Positions 1 through 8,196 of a DNA stretch of 64,000 bases are shown here, piece after piece. The translations under genes were made by a program, and so were the position numbers. This DNA is from JBMTVN01 sp046047235 (GTDB lineage Bacteria > Verrucomicrobiota > Verrucomicrobiia > Limisphaerales > JAHDYP01), in NCBI GenBank assembly GCA_046047235.1, contig JBJOII010000005.1:1-64000 (forward strand). Direction: 5' to 3'. Position 1 is the stretch's first letter. Each line of letters starts with the position of its first letter. The notes beneath the pieces are model-generated. The model had not been told where the DNA came from. It ran no database searches and saw only the letters and a list, made by a program, of their open reading frames with translations.

Positions 1-58
1 TCTCCGCTCTCCGCTCTCCTGTCTCCAGCGCAAAGCGCTCCGCGCTTTGCGCTTTGCG
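1..58. repeat. Edge repeat: 7-bp units plus a perfect hairpin
   Basis: Read on the minus strand, positions 27 to 1 are tandem 7-mers (GGAGACA, GGAGAGC, GGAGAGC and a partial unit) that leave the window. Next to them, about 27-52, lies a perfect inverted repeat with arms AGCGCAAAGCG and CGCTTTGCGCT around a 5-base loop. The block overlaps the open 3' end of the heptose phosphatase gene. It resembles the 7-bp satellite at 2447-2558. Confidence 0.6.
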
Positions 59-593
59 TCACCACTGCTGCTAGTTCCACCAGATTCCCGACCACCAACG
101 CCTTCTCCCTAATCTCGGGCTGTTCCCGTTCCAACCGTGCCCCGTACCCCGTTCTTACCAGCACACTCCGGCAGACGCCGGCGTTCCATCCGCACTCCAG
201 ATCGATCAGTTTGTCCCCCACCATGAGGCTATGCTCCAACTCCACACCGAACTCGTCCCGGGCGTCGAAGAGAAACCGGGGCAACGGCTTGCGACCGAGG
301 CTCGGCTCTCCCGGCGCCTCAGGAGCAAAGTAGATCTTCCGGAAGATCGGATCGTGCTCCCCGCCACCCAGCAACTCCACCATTCGGGCATTGACCCGAT
401 GCATATCAGCCTCGGTGTAATAGCCCCGCCCGATGCCCGACTGATTGGTCACCACAAACAGCGCCCAGCCTGCCTTCCGCAGCTGTGCGATCCCCTCCCT
501 GGCCCCGGGGCATAGCTCCACCCCGGCGGGATCGCCCAGGTAGCTCTTCTCCAATATCAGCGTGCCATCCCGATCCAGAAACGCCGCTCGCAT
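1..593 (-). CDS. gmhB: D-glycero-D-manno-heptose-1,7-bisphosphate 7-phosphatase, 3' end cut by window
   Basis: HAD-superfamily phosphatase that removes the C7 phosphate of heptose 1,7-bisphosphate in ADP-heptose synthesis for LPS. The ATG at 593 opens with MRAAFLDRDGT, the HAD motif I with its nucleophilic Asp. It continues with VVTNQSGIGRGYY (motif II region) and HSLMVGDKLIDLECGWNAG (motif IV Asp), all typical of GmhB. It starts 2 bp after the stop of the heptose kinase gene, so the two steps are almost certainly co-transcribed. The frame stays open to the window edge, about 197 codons, already slightly longer than the usual 180-190. Its last codons run through a hairpin and a 7-bp repeat, so the true C-terminus is not visible. 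Family assignment is firm. Confidence 0.9.
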   Translation of the reverse strand, partial: MRAAFLDRDGTLILEKSYLGDPAGVELCPGAREGIAQLRKAGWALFVVTNQSGIGRGYYTEADMHRVNARMVELLGGGEHDPIFRKIYFAPEAPGEPSLGRKPLPRFLFDARDEFGVELEHSLMVGDKLIDLECGWNAGVCRSVLVRTGYGARLEREQPEIREKALVVGNLVELAAVVTQSAKRGALCAGDRRAESG

Positions 594-595
594 GA

Positions 596-1606
596 TCAGG
601 CACCCCGCGGCTTGAAGCTGGCCAGCAGCTCGGCCGGCGTCACCACAGCAGTTCCCACCTTGCCCACCACGACACCCGCGGCGTGATTGGCCAGCACCGC
701 GGCCTCCAACGGGGAAGCACCGGCCGCCACGCCCAATGTCATGGTGGCAATCACCGTGTCACCGGCACCTGAAACATCAAAAACCTCCTGAGCCACCGTG
801 GGGATCACACTGGGCTGCCCATCGCCCCGACACAACAGCATCCCCTGCTCCCCCAGCGTAACCAGGAGCAGCGCCGGACCGAGATCCCGGATCAAAGCCC
901 GAACCACCTCGCACAAGGCCTTGTCCTTGAGCGGATCCTCCACCTTACCCGGATCCTTTCTGCCCACCAGCTCGAAGGCTTCCTTCCGGTTGGGGGTAAT
1001 CAGGGACAGCCCGGCTAGATTGAGCTGATGCACCGGCTTGGGATCCAAACTCAGCCAGATGCCCCGCACCCGACACTCCGCCCGCAGCTCGTCCAGCAAA
1101 GCCTGGGACACCACCCCCTTGCCGTAGTCACCCACAATCACCGCGTCCACACCATCCAGCCGCCTGCGCAACCGCCCCAGCAACCGACGCAAATCCGCCG
1201 GTGCCACCTCCCCTGCGGTCTCGCGATCCACCCTCGCCACCTGCTGCTGCTGCGCAACCAACCGAACCTTGCGTGTGGTCATCCGCCCCGCAACCGCCAT
1301 CAAGCCCCCGCAATCCACCTGCTCCGCCCTCAGCAAATCCCTCAACTGAGAGGCTGCAGCGTCCTTGCCGGTCACCCCAAACAACGTCGTCTGAATCCCC
1401 AGGCTAGCGAGATTGCGCGCCACATTGGCCGCCCCCCCGGGCATGAAACTCTCCCGCTCAAACTCCAACACAGGTACTGGAGCCTCAGGCGAAATCCGCG
1501 TCACCCTGCCCCAGATAAACTGGTCCAGCATCAGGTCCCCGATCACGAGCACCCTCGCCTTGGCAGCAGCCCCCAGCAATCGCTTTACTCTGGCAGCAGT
1601 CAGCAT
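596..1606 (-). CDS. rfaE1: D-glycero-beta-D-manno-heptose-7-phosphate kinase
   Basis: PfkB/ribokinase-family sugar kinase of 336 residues that phosphorylates heptose 7-phosphate at C1 on the route to ADP-heptose. Visible motifs are VIGDLMLDQFIWG near the N-terminus, GGAANVARNLASLG (PfkB signature 1, substrate side) and DVSGAGDTVIA (signature 2, with the catalytic Asp). The length fits the kinase half of HldE alone. No nucleotidyltransferase domain follows, so the adenylyltransferase step must be encoded elsewhere. It lies between thiG (4-bp gap upstream) and gmhB (2-bp gap downstream) on the same strand, implying one transcript. Pathway assignment is supported by the gmhB neighbour. Confidence 0.92.
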   Translation of the reverse strand: MLTAARVKRLLGAAAKARVLVIGDLMLDQFIWGRVTRISPEAPVPVLEFERESFMPGGAANVARNLASLGIQTTLFGVTGKDAAASQLRDLLRAEQVDCGGLMAVAGRMTTRKVRLVAQQQQVARVDRETAGEVAPADLRRLLGRLRRRLDGVDAVIVGDYGKGVVSQALLDELRAECRVRGIWLSLDPKPVHQLNLAGLSLITPNRKEAFELVGRKDPGKVEDPLKDKALCEVVRALIRDLGPALLLVTLGEQGMLLCRGDGQPSVIPTVAQEVFDVSGAGDTVIATMTLGVAAGASPLEAAVLANHAAGVVVGKVGTAVVTPAELLASFKPRGA

Positions 1607-1610
1607 CTCG

Positions 1611-2399
1611 TTATCCCAGAAAACCCGTCAAAGGACTGGTGGCCTGCGCCGTGATCGTCGCTTCCGCCAATCCCACCTCATACGCGTCCCGACCACACTC
1701 CACCGCACCCTTGAAAGCCCGCGCCATGCGGACCGGGTCCGATGCCACCGCGATGGCCGTGTTCACCAGCACGGCATCCGCACCCAACTCCATGGCCTCC
1801 GCCGCATGGCTCGGCGCGCCTATGCCCGCATCCACCACCACCGGAACGGTCGCCTGCTCCAGAATAATCCGAATCTGATCCCGCGTCTGAATCCCACGAT
1901 TCGACCCGATCGGAGCACCCAAAGGCATTACCGTCGCCGTGCCAACCTCCTGCAAACGCTTGGCCAAAACCGGATCCGCGTTGATGTACGGCAGAACGAC
2001 AAACCCCTCCTTCACGAGCACTTCCGCCGCCTTCAACGTCTCAATCGGATCCGGCAACAGATACCGCGGATCAGGATGAATCTCCAACTTCACCCAGGCC
2101 GGCAAACCCGCAGCTCGCGCCAACCGGGCCAACCGCACCGCCTCCTCCGCATCCATCGCCCCACTCGTGTTTGGCAAAAGCAAATACCGCTCAGGATCAA
2201 TGAACTCCAAAATGTTCGCAAACGGATCCTTCTTGCCACTCAAGTCCGCCCGCCTCAACGCCACCGTCACCAGCCCCGTCCCGCTCGCCTCTAATGCGTC
2301 CCGCATCAGCTCCGGCGACGCAAACTTCCCCGTCCCCACCAGGAGACGGGAGTCAAATACCCGACCAGCAATGGTTAATGGACCTGACCTCGACAACAT
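1611..2399 (-). CDS. thiG: Thiazole synthase ThiG
   Basis: Forms the thiazole phosphate moiety of thiamine from 1-deoxy-D-xylulose 5-phosphate, dehydroglycine and ThiS thiocarboxylate. The 262-residue protein shows a complete TIM-barrel ThiG pattern: RLLVGTGKF, PNTSGAMDAEEAVRLARLAR, WVKLEIHPDPRYLLPD (with the Schiff-base Lys), VMPLGAPIGSNRGI and VVVDAGIGAPSHAAEAMELG. No thiS, thiF or thiH is adjacent. The upstream flank is a 7-bp satellite and the downstream genes make heptose, so its place in this operon looks accidental. The ATG at 2399 gives the standard family length. Confidence 0.95.
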   Translation of the reverse strand: MLSRSGPLTIAGRVFDSRLLVGTGKFASPELMRDALEASGTGLVTVALRRADLSGKKDPFANILEFIDPERYLLLPNTSGAMDAEEAVRLARLARAAGLPAWVKLEIHPDPRYLLPDPIETLKAAEVLVKEGFVVLPYINADPVLAKRLQEVGTATVMPLGAPIGSNRGIQTRDQIRIILEQATVPVVVDAGIGAPSHAAEAMELGADAVLVNTAIAVASDPVRMARAFKGAVECGRDAYEVGLAEATITAQATSPLTGFLG

Positions 2400-2446
2400 G
2401 CGGCGGCACCTTAGGGATGCCCGCCCGCTCTTCCAAGTCCAATTCA

Positions 2447-2558
2447 GAAGCCAGAAGCCAGAAGCCAGAAGCCAGAAGCCAGAGGTCAGGGGTCAGGGGT
2501 CAGGGGTCAGGGGTCAGGAGTCGGGAGTCGGGGGTCGGGGGTCGGGGGTCGGGGGTCG
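2447..2558. repeat. 16-unit 7-bp satellite with stepwise sequence drift
   Basis: On the plus strand, sixteen uninterrupted heptamers occur: GAAGCCA x5, GAGGTCA x1, GGGGTCA x4, GGAGTCG x2, GGGGTCG x4. Each block differs from the next by one to three substitutions while the 7-bp register is kept. It fills most of the 237-bp gap between thiG and the alpha/beta hydrolase gene. No coding frame or terminator was recognised in that gap. Confidence 0.9.
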
Positions 2559-2636
2559 GGGGCAAGGCCTCTCTCGCCTCTACTCTCTCCCCTCTCCCTG
2601 CGGCGCCGCTCCGCGCGCCGCAAAAGCCCTCAGCCC

Positions 2637-3491
2637 TCAGCGCTCACCACCCTGCGCCTGCAAGAACTCCTCCAGTGCCCGCCGATAGTTCGCGGCATCA
2701 CAGAGCGGCAGTTCATTGTGGTCCCCCCTCAACTCGACCAGCTGTTTGGGTTCTTTTGCTGCGCCGAAGTTGCGCTCCGCATGATGAAACCCGATCAACG
2801 TGTCCCCCCGGCTATGCAGGATCAGGACGGGACATCCCATGCAGGGTAGTTTGCCGAGGGTATCGTAACGGATCGACCCCAACCGGCGCACCGGAAACCA
2901 CGGCAGCAGTTCTGAGCCAATATCGATAATGCTCGTAAAGGTGCTGAGCAGGACCAGCCCCCCCACCGGCCGACGCATGGCCAATTCCGAAGCCACCCCG
3001 CCACCCAGCGACTCCCCGATAACCTGGATGGCACCTGGTTGGAATCCCTTCTCCACCAACCAGTCATAGGCTGCCTGAGCATCGAGGTACGTGCCACACT
3101 CTGAAGGACTTCCCCCGCTCCGACCATACCCCCGGTAGTCCACCATGAACACGGAGCACCCCGTTTCCAGCAGCAGCTTGGCGTGCAGGAGCCGGTGCGT
3201 GATGTTGCCGGCGTTGCCGTGTAACAGCAGCCAGACCCGCTGACTGTCCGGCGAGCCGTCATCCGCCGGAAAATACCAGGCATGCAGCCGCACCCCATCC
3301 TCCGTAGTCAGCCAAACATCCTCCATCGGCCGTCTCAACTCGCGCCCCGTAGCGTTCAGCGACCGCGAAGGATGATACACCTGCCGATGTTCGAACCAGC
3401 GCAACATCCCGACATGGGAACAACAGTCGAAAGCCCACAGCAAGACCGATCGTCCCCATCCAACAGCTCCATTGACACAACACACGTTCAC
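2637..3491 (-). CDS. Alpha/beta hydrolase (ABHD13/YfhR-like serine hydrolase)
   Basis: Serine hydrolase, probably membrane-associated, of unknown substrate. The core shows VWLLLHGNAGN (oxyanion-hole HGNAGN typical of this subgroup), FMVDYRGYGRSGG, VIGESLGGGVASELA (nucleophile elbow), LILHSRGDTLIG (acid Asp) and ELRGDHNELP (catalytic His). The YHPSR motif before the catalytic domain is usual here. The frame is open back to 3758, but that would run over the divergent CBM48 gene at 3589. I place the start at a GTG at 3491, which keeps a hydrophobic stretch. An ATG at 3407 is the alternative, and neither has a clear ribosome binding site. Function is certain only at family level. Confidence 0.78.
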   Translation of the reverse strand: MNVCCVNGAVGWGRSVLLWAFDCCSHVGMLRWFEHRQVYHPSRSLNATGRELRRPMEDVWLTTEDGVRLHAWYFPADDGSPDSQRVWLLLHGNAGNITHRLLHAKLLLETGCSVFMVDYRGYGRSGGSPSECGTYLDAQAAYDWLVEKGFQPGAIQVIGESLGGGVASELAMRRPVGGLVLLSTFTSIIDIGSELLPWFPVRRLGSIRYDTLGKLPCMGCPVLILHSRGDTLIGFHHAERNFGAAKEPKQLVELRGDHNELPLCDAANYRRALEEFLQAQGGER

Positions 3492-3588
3492 CCCGAAAGC
3501 CGGCGCCACAGACGCACCGGCCAAACCCGGCTCAGCCGAATTCAGTGTCCCTTGCGGAGAATGCCGCAGTGGACGATCTTGACCTACT

Positions 3589-3867
3589 ATGGCCAAGGTC
3601 GACACATCCAAGCGGAAGCAGCACTTCTCCATCAAGGCACCGGCCGCGATGAGCGTCCAGTTGGTGGGAGACTTTACCCACTGGCAAAAGCGCCCCATCC
3701 AGATGCACAGGGATGCCCAGGACATCTGGTCAACCGACATCCTGCTGGAACCCGGCACCTACCATTACCGGTTCATGGTGGATGGTGCCTGGCGTGACGA
3801 TCCCGAATGCACGGTGCGGGTGGATAATCCTTACGGCACCACCAACGCAGTGCGGGAAGTTGCCTGA
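3589..3867 (+). CDS. Stand-alone CBM48/AMPK-type glycogen-binding-like domain protein
   Basis: A 92-residue protein made of one early-set beta-sandwich. SVQLVGDFTHWQKRPIQM, EPGTYHYRFMVDGAWRDDPE and VDNPYGTTNAVREV follow the pattern of CBM48 and AMPK-beta glycogen-binding domains, including the Trp of the FxxW turn and the YxYRFxVDG strand. No catalytic domain is attached. Small proteins like this may act as carbohydrate-sensing or adaptor modules, but that is inference. It is transcribed away from the alpha/beta hydrolase and converges on the ABC-2 permease gene. Confidence 0.8.
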   Translation: MAKVDTSKRKQHFSIKAPAAMSVQLVGDFTHWQKRPIQMHRDAQDIWSTDILLEPGTYHYRFMVDGAWRDDPECTVRVDNPYGTTNAVREVA

Positions 3868-3880
3868 GCGCGCCCACCTT

Positions 3881-5479
3881 TCAGCCGGGCTCTCCGCGCC
3901 GAAAAGCGCGCCCGCGCAGTGCGCCCTGAAGCAGCCTGTTGGCCCAGCCCATCACCAGCAGGTTGATCCCCGATTGCAGCACCACATAGAACCCCAGCAC
4001 CCAGTAGGGCCCCATCAACCCGGGCATCGGAATGCGCGCCACGGACAACAGGATCAGCACCATGACCAGCAGCAACCAGGGCGCCGCCACCACCAGCGTG
4101 ACCGCATTCCCGGATGCACGGTTCAGCCGCTTCTGCGTCACCCCCTGCCACATGCCAAACTGCGCCAGTGTCACCATGTTGAAGACCAGCAAACCCATCC
4201 CACACAACCAGACAGCAATCCAGTAGTCGCCATCCGAACCAAACTCCTCCAGACCGAACAGCATCATCAAAAAGTCTGCCAGCAGCACCACAACCACCGG
4301 CCCCGCAAACTGACGCAACAGCGCCATACGATGCCCCCTGAGCCATTCCCGCACCGTGGTCCGCGTCCCGAAGACCAACTCCAAAGCCCCGCTCCTCGCA
4401 TCCGGCCCCAATAGCTGTACCGAGTCGGATGCCACCCACAGCATCAATATCAGATGCAGGCAAATCGCCGTCACGACATACCCCCCACTGTTAGCCCACC
4501 CGTCCTTGAACGTCCAATAGGCATAAGCCCATCCAGCACCAGCCAACCCCAAAGCCAGCCACACGAGAACCCGACGATAACGATGTCTGCCCGTCAGCCA
4601 ATACGCCGGATTCACATCCAGCATCACCCGCCTGAGTTGCATGCGTGTCTCCGCCCCGCCGTAGAGCAGCCTGCGCCACCCCTCCCTGAGCCGCACCACC
4701 CGCCCCCCCGTGGCCCGCTCCTGCCAGGAACGCCGCACCACCCTCGACGCCGCTGCCAACATCAACCCGGCCGCCACAAAGCTGTAGCCCACCGATAGCC
4801 AATACAGTCCTGCCATCCGTCCGTAGAACGAGGGGTGACTGCTGATACCGGCGAAACCACCTGAAGGAACAAAAAACCATACCGAGGGCTGCTGCTCATT
4901 TCTAATGCCGGTCACGAACCCCGCCAACGGACCAACCCCATGAACCAGGATCAAAAGTAACACTGTCCACGACATCGCCTGCCGCGCTTCTCGCGCCAGC
5001 GCGGATCCCAGCACTCCCGCCGCCAAGGAACTCAGCAACGCACCAAAAAGCGCCAACACAAAACGACCCACCTCTCCGGATGTGACTCCCCCGAGGATCA
5101 GCGGCACCGTCATCAACGGCACAATCGCCATCAGCCCATACACTGCACTCAAGGAGCTTGACGCCAGTTTGCCCAAGATCACATCCGCACCACGCAGCCT
5201 CGTCAGAAACAACAGCCCTAACGTCCCCTCACGCTTCTCCGCACTCAGGCAATCCGCCGTATACATCAGCCCCGAGAGCAAACTCCCCGCATAAAAAAAC
5301 GTTCCGATGGTCCAGAATACCATCTGCCCCGAGCGTTGCCCGGATAACTGCATCGAGATGAGCAGCACATATCCGAGAATCGCCATGGCACCGAGAACGG
5401 CCACCGACCGGTTCCAGTAGGTCCAGCGCTGCCGCGAAGCCACCCGTAACTCGCGATCTACAATCGGAAGGAAATTCAT
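3881..5479 (-). CDS. ABC-2 type transporter permease
   Basis: A 532-residue inner-membrane protein with about 12 hydrophobic segments arranged as two halves. The N-terminal half carries LSAEKREGTLGLLFLTRLRG, the usual EKR-x-GTL-x-LL signature of ABC-2 permeases, followed by a GKLASSSLSAVYGL membrane segment. The C-terminal half has a weaker copy, DARSGALELVFGTRTTVREW. This makes it a tandem-fused permease. No ATP-binding subunit is next to it. Upstream on the same strand is a lipoprotein gene, separated by a likely terminator. The substrate cannot be predicted. Confidence 0.8.
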   Translation of the reverse strand: MNFLPIVDRELRVASRQRWTYWNRSVAVLGAMAILGYVLLISMQLSGQRSGQMVFWTIGTFFYAGSLLSGLMYTADCLSAEKREGTLGLLFLTRLRGADVILGKLASSSLSAVYGLMAIVPLMTVPLILGGVTSGEVGRFVLALFGALLSSLAAGVLGSALAREARQAMSWTVLLLILVHGVGPLAGFVTGIRNEQQPSVWFFVPSGGFAGISSHPSFYGRMAGLYWLSVGYSFVAAGLMLAAASRVVRRSWQERATGGRVVRLREGWRRLLYGGAETRMQLRRVMLDVNPAYWLTGRHRYRRVLVWLALGLAGAGWAYAYWTFKDGWANSGGYVVTAICLHLILMLWVASDSVQLLGPDARSGALELVFGTRTTVREWLRGHRMALLRQFAGPVVVVLLADFLMMLFGLEEFGSDGDYWIAVWLCGMGLLVFNMVTLAQFGMWQGVTQKRLNRASGNAVTLVVAAPWLLLVMVLILLSVARIPMPGLMGPYWVLGFYVVLQSGINLLVMGWANRLLQGALRGRAFRRGEPG

Positions 5480-5573
5480 CGCACTCTAGGACGCAACCGT
5501 TATCCGCCTTCCGTCAAAAGTTCCAAGCCCGAAGCGGTTGCCCAGCCAATGTCCCCGGCACAAACCAGCACAC

Positions 5574-5598
5574 AAACCTCGGGGAACGAACCCCGAGG
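5574..5598 (-). terminator. Rho-independent terminator after lipoprotein gene
   Basis: Arms CCTCGGGG and CCCCGAGG (5577-5598) flank a 6-base loop. On the minus strand the hairpin is followed by TTTGTGTG. It sits 27 bp past the stop of the lipoprotein gene at 5625 and before the ABC-2 permease start at 5479. The U-tract is short, so strength is uncertain. Confidence 0.55.
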
Positions 5599-5624
5599 CA
5601 GTGAAACTCCTCCAAGCGGTCAGC

Positions 5625-5969
5625 TTAGTAGAAACTGAACATCAAATTCTGCACCTTCTCCAGCAGCTCAGGTGAGCCACCCTTGTCAGTAAGAATGTTC
5701 TGGATGTCCGTCAGCACGTCGGCAATGGCCTGCTTCTGTTCGTCGGTCATATCCGCCCCTTCCAACTTGGCAAGCGCATCCACGGCTTCCTCGTATTTCT
5801 CGGCCTTGATGGAAGCCAGTGCCGCATCGACCTGGGTCTTCACTTCCCCGGATGCGCCAGCGAAGCCCTGCTCGAGCAACTCGCCCTCGGGTTCATGTTT
5901 GGCACTGCACCCTGCGTTCACGAACAGCAACGCGACACATGTAAGCAAAACTGAAGCAACTTTTTTCAT
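5625..5969 (-). CDS. Small helical lipoprotein
   Basis: A 114-residue secreted lipoprotein. The N-terminus MKKVASVLLTCVALLFVNAG is followed by Cys21, giving a lipobox (VNAG|C). The mature part is acidic and predicted mainly helical, with repeated KAEKYEEAVDALAKLEGADM-type segments that recall TPR-like helix pairs without a full repeat. No enzymatic motif is visible. It stands alone between the transglutaminase operon and the ABC-2 permease. Function unknown. Confidence 0.75.
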   Translation of the reverse strand: MKKVASVLLTCVALLFVNAGCSAKHEPEGELLEQGFAGASGEVKTQVDAALASIKAEKYEEAVDALAKLEGADMTDEQKQAIADVLTDIQNILTDKGGSPELLEKVQNLMFSFY

Positions 5970-6141
5970 AATCAGTCTCTCCTGAATGATCCGAACGTTG
6001 AAAACACTGTACCAGGATAAACCTCCAAGCTAGCGAAAAAGGCTGAAAACGTCCTCGTTCACCCCGCGGAAGCCTGGCCGTCATCGCGTTCTCCGGAGCG
6101 CGGGTCATATCCCGGACCGAACGGGCATAGTTGCCGAAGGT

Positions 6142-8196
6142 TCACTCGAGCGGTCTGGCTTGTCTTAGCCACGCTGCGCTCTCTTCACGCAGGCGCTGCC
6201 TTTGATCCGCCGTCAACCCTTCCGGATCAAAGCGCAACTGGTAATGGAGTTGAAGTATAGGCTGGATGGCCCGGAACTCCTCAGGGTGCTTGGAAAGCAG
6301 TTGCCTGAGCCACAGCTGCGGAGGAGTAGATGCCGGCCTCGGAGCGAATCGTGCCTCCATCGCCCTTAACAAAGCAAAGAACTCGGAATCCGTCCCGGGC
6401 AGATCGCGAGGACTCAGGGATCCCTGGTCCCGGGCGGAACGACGCCGACGCCAGCGCCCACCCCGAAGCTCCCGCCACGCCATATACACGAGGACAACCG
6501 AGCCGATCATAAACACGTAGAGTCGCCACTGTGTGCTGCCTTGCCGCCAGAGGGTGAATTCCAGCCAGATGCGCGACACCTGATCATAGACGGATTCCCA
6601 CCACGGAGCACTATTGGCGGCCATCTCGGTCCAGGATCCAGGGGTGTTATCGACCGTGACCCAGCGACCATCCACGTAAGCCTGGCTCCATGCGTGTGCG
6701 TGGCGTCCACGCACCACGTAAAAGTCGCCCCGCTTCTCCTGCACGCTCCAGCCAACGACATAGCGTGCGGGGATGCCGGCGCTCCGGAGCAGCAACGTGG
6801 TGGCGGTGGCGTAGAACTCACAGTGGCCCATGCGCCAGTGGAGGAGAAAATCGCAGAGCGCCCCCTGCTCGGAAGGCGGAGGCGTCTCAAGCGAATACTG
6901 GAAGTTCTGAAGGAAGAACCGTTCAATCACCTGCATTGCCTGCGCCGGTGCCATCCCTCCGATCCCCAGCTCGTCCTTAACGCGCAGGATCACGGAATGA
7001 TCCTCAGCACGCAGCCGCTCCAAATCCAAATCATCCTCGTCAGGCGGACTGTCCCACCCGGCCGATGGACCAAACCACGCATCGTATTCAAGAAGCTTGG
7101 GTGAACCATCAGCCCGGACCGAGCCCAGCCGGTTGGTTTCGATAATGGCAGCAGGCAGGCGTTGCAGCTCGAACGTATCGGCAGGCAACGCAAGAGGCAG
7201 CGCACCTTTTTGTGCGTAACGAAAAATCGTCGCGTGATCGGCAGGTGAAACCGGCGCGGAAAGCCGCCAGGACTCACCATCGTCCGGAATGGCTACAGGC
7301 TGAAACTCCCGTCGACTGGCACTCCAATACGGAGAGGCAAAGAGCGTGTACACTCCCTCGCGCAGCAGTCTTGGCGGTGCGTCAGAGGGAGAGGACAGAC
7401 GCATGACAATCCGGGGCGAACCTTTGCTGCGTCGAACGGCTTCAAGATCCGTTCGCACTCCTCGCGCATCAAAATTGCCCTGCCCCCATTGGTTCAGGAG
7501 ACGGCTCTCCCAGCTTTCGAGCTGACGATAGACCTCAAGCATTCCCCGCTGGCTGAAAAACGCGGCAAGAGCGATGGATCCAAGAGTCAGCCCCCAGGTC
7601 GTCCATGGATAGCGATGGGAACGAAATGGCCAGAGCGTCCACGTTGCGAGCCCGGCCAAAACTGGAAAGAAGGCATTCGGATACGTGGCATCAGCACTGG
7701 CCGTAAAAAGCACCAGAAGAAGGTACGGATGGAAGGGTCGAAATCCGCTGCCCTCCCCCGAATGTCCGGATCGCGGATTCTTCATGCGGCGCGCATGCAG
7801 GAACGGGGAGATGCTCTCCCACGGGATTCGATCCAGCCCGCTTGCCCTGCATGCGAGAAGAAACCCGAAGAGGACAATAGGCATCCAGTGGAGGAGGGTC
7901 AGCAGGCCTTGGGAGGCGTTGCGCAAAGGCTCAACCGCCTGCCCCGGCGAAGTGGCAAGCGTAGTCACCGCACCCCACCCCTCGTTCGCGAAAAAGAGAT
8001 ACATCGCCGAACCAAGGAACAGGAGTGCGGTGACATTCCACAGCCGCCTCAAATCCTCAGCATCCAGATCCCAGTGGAAGCGGTAGACGCGCGTCACCTC
8101 CCAGACAAGAGCGAGGGCGATCCCCCACGCCGGCAAACCCACCTGCGCCCCCCAAAGCACTAACGCAGCACCAAGAAGTCCGGGACGCGTGCTCAT
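6142..8196 (-). CDS. TgpA-like membrane transglutaminase
   Basis: A 684-residue membrane protein with five to six N-terminal helices (about residues 8-215), a periplasmic transglutaminase-like domain and a C-terminal helix near 560-580, followed by a cytoplasmic DUF4129-like tail. The papain-like triad is intact: Cys459 in MGHCEFYATATTLLLRSAGIP, His501 in RGRHAHAWSQAYV, Asp516 in WVTVDNTPG. Its ATG overlaps the stop of the DUF58 gene by ATGA, so translation is coupled. MoxR-DUF58-TgpA is a known conserved trio in many bacteria. The role of TgpA is poorly defined, with links to envelope integrity. Confidence 0.88.
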   Translation of the reverse strand: MSTRPGLLGAALVLWGAQVGLPAWGIALALVWEVTRVYRFHWDLDAEDLRRLWNVTALLFLGSAMYLFFANEGWGAVTTLATSPGQAVEPLRNASQGLLTLLHWMPIVLFGFLLACRASGLDRIPWESISPFLHARRMKNPRSGHSGEGSGFRPFHPYLLLVLFTASADATYPNAFFPVLAGLATWTLWPFRSHRYPWTTWGLTLGSIALAAFFSQRGMLEVYRQLESWESRLLNQWGQGNFDARGVRTDLEAVRRSKGSPRIVMRLSSPSDAPPRLLREGVYTLFASPYWSASRREFQPVAIPDDGESWRLSAPVSPADHATIFRYAQKGALPLALPADTFELQRLPAAIIETNRLGSVRADGSPKLLEYDAWFGPSAGWDSPPDEDDLDLERLRAEDHSVILRVKDELGIGGMAPAQAMQVIERFFLQNFQYSLETPPPSEQGALCDFLLHWRMGHCEFYATATTLLLRSAGIPARYVVGWSVQEKRGDFYVVRGRHAHAWSQAYVDGRWVTVDNTPGSWTEMAANSAPWWESVYDQVSRIWLEFTLWRQGSTQWRLYVFMIGSVVLVYMAWRELRGGRWRRRRSARDQGSLSPRDLPGTDSEFFALLRAMEARFAPRPASTPPQLWLRQLLSKHPEEFRAIQPILQLHYQLRFDPEGLTADQRQRLREESAAWLRQARPLE

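Noticed and set aside
2447..2558. CRISPR-like array
   Set aside because: Units are contiguous 7-mers with no spacers and no cas genes nearby, so it is a satellite and not a CRISPR.
3492..3758. Upstream extension of the alpha/beta hydrolase frame
   Set aside because: Overlaps the divergent CBM48 gene and its translation lacks hydrolase character.
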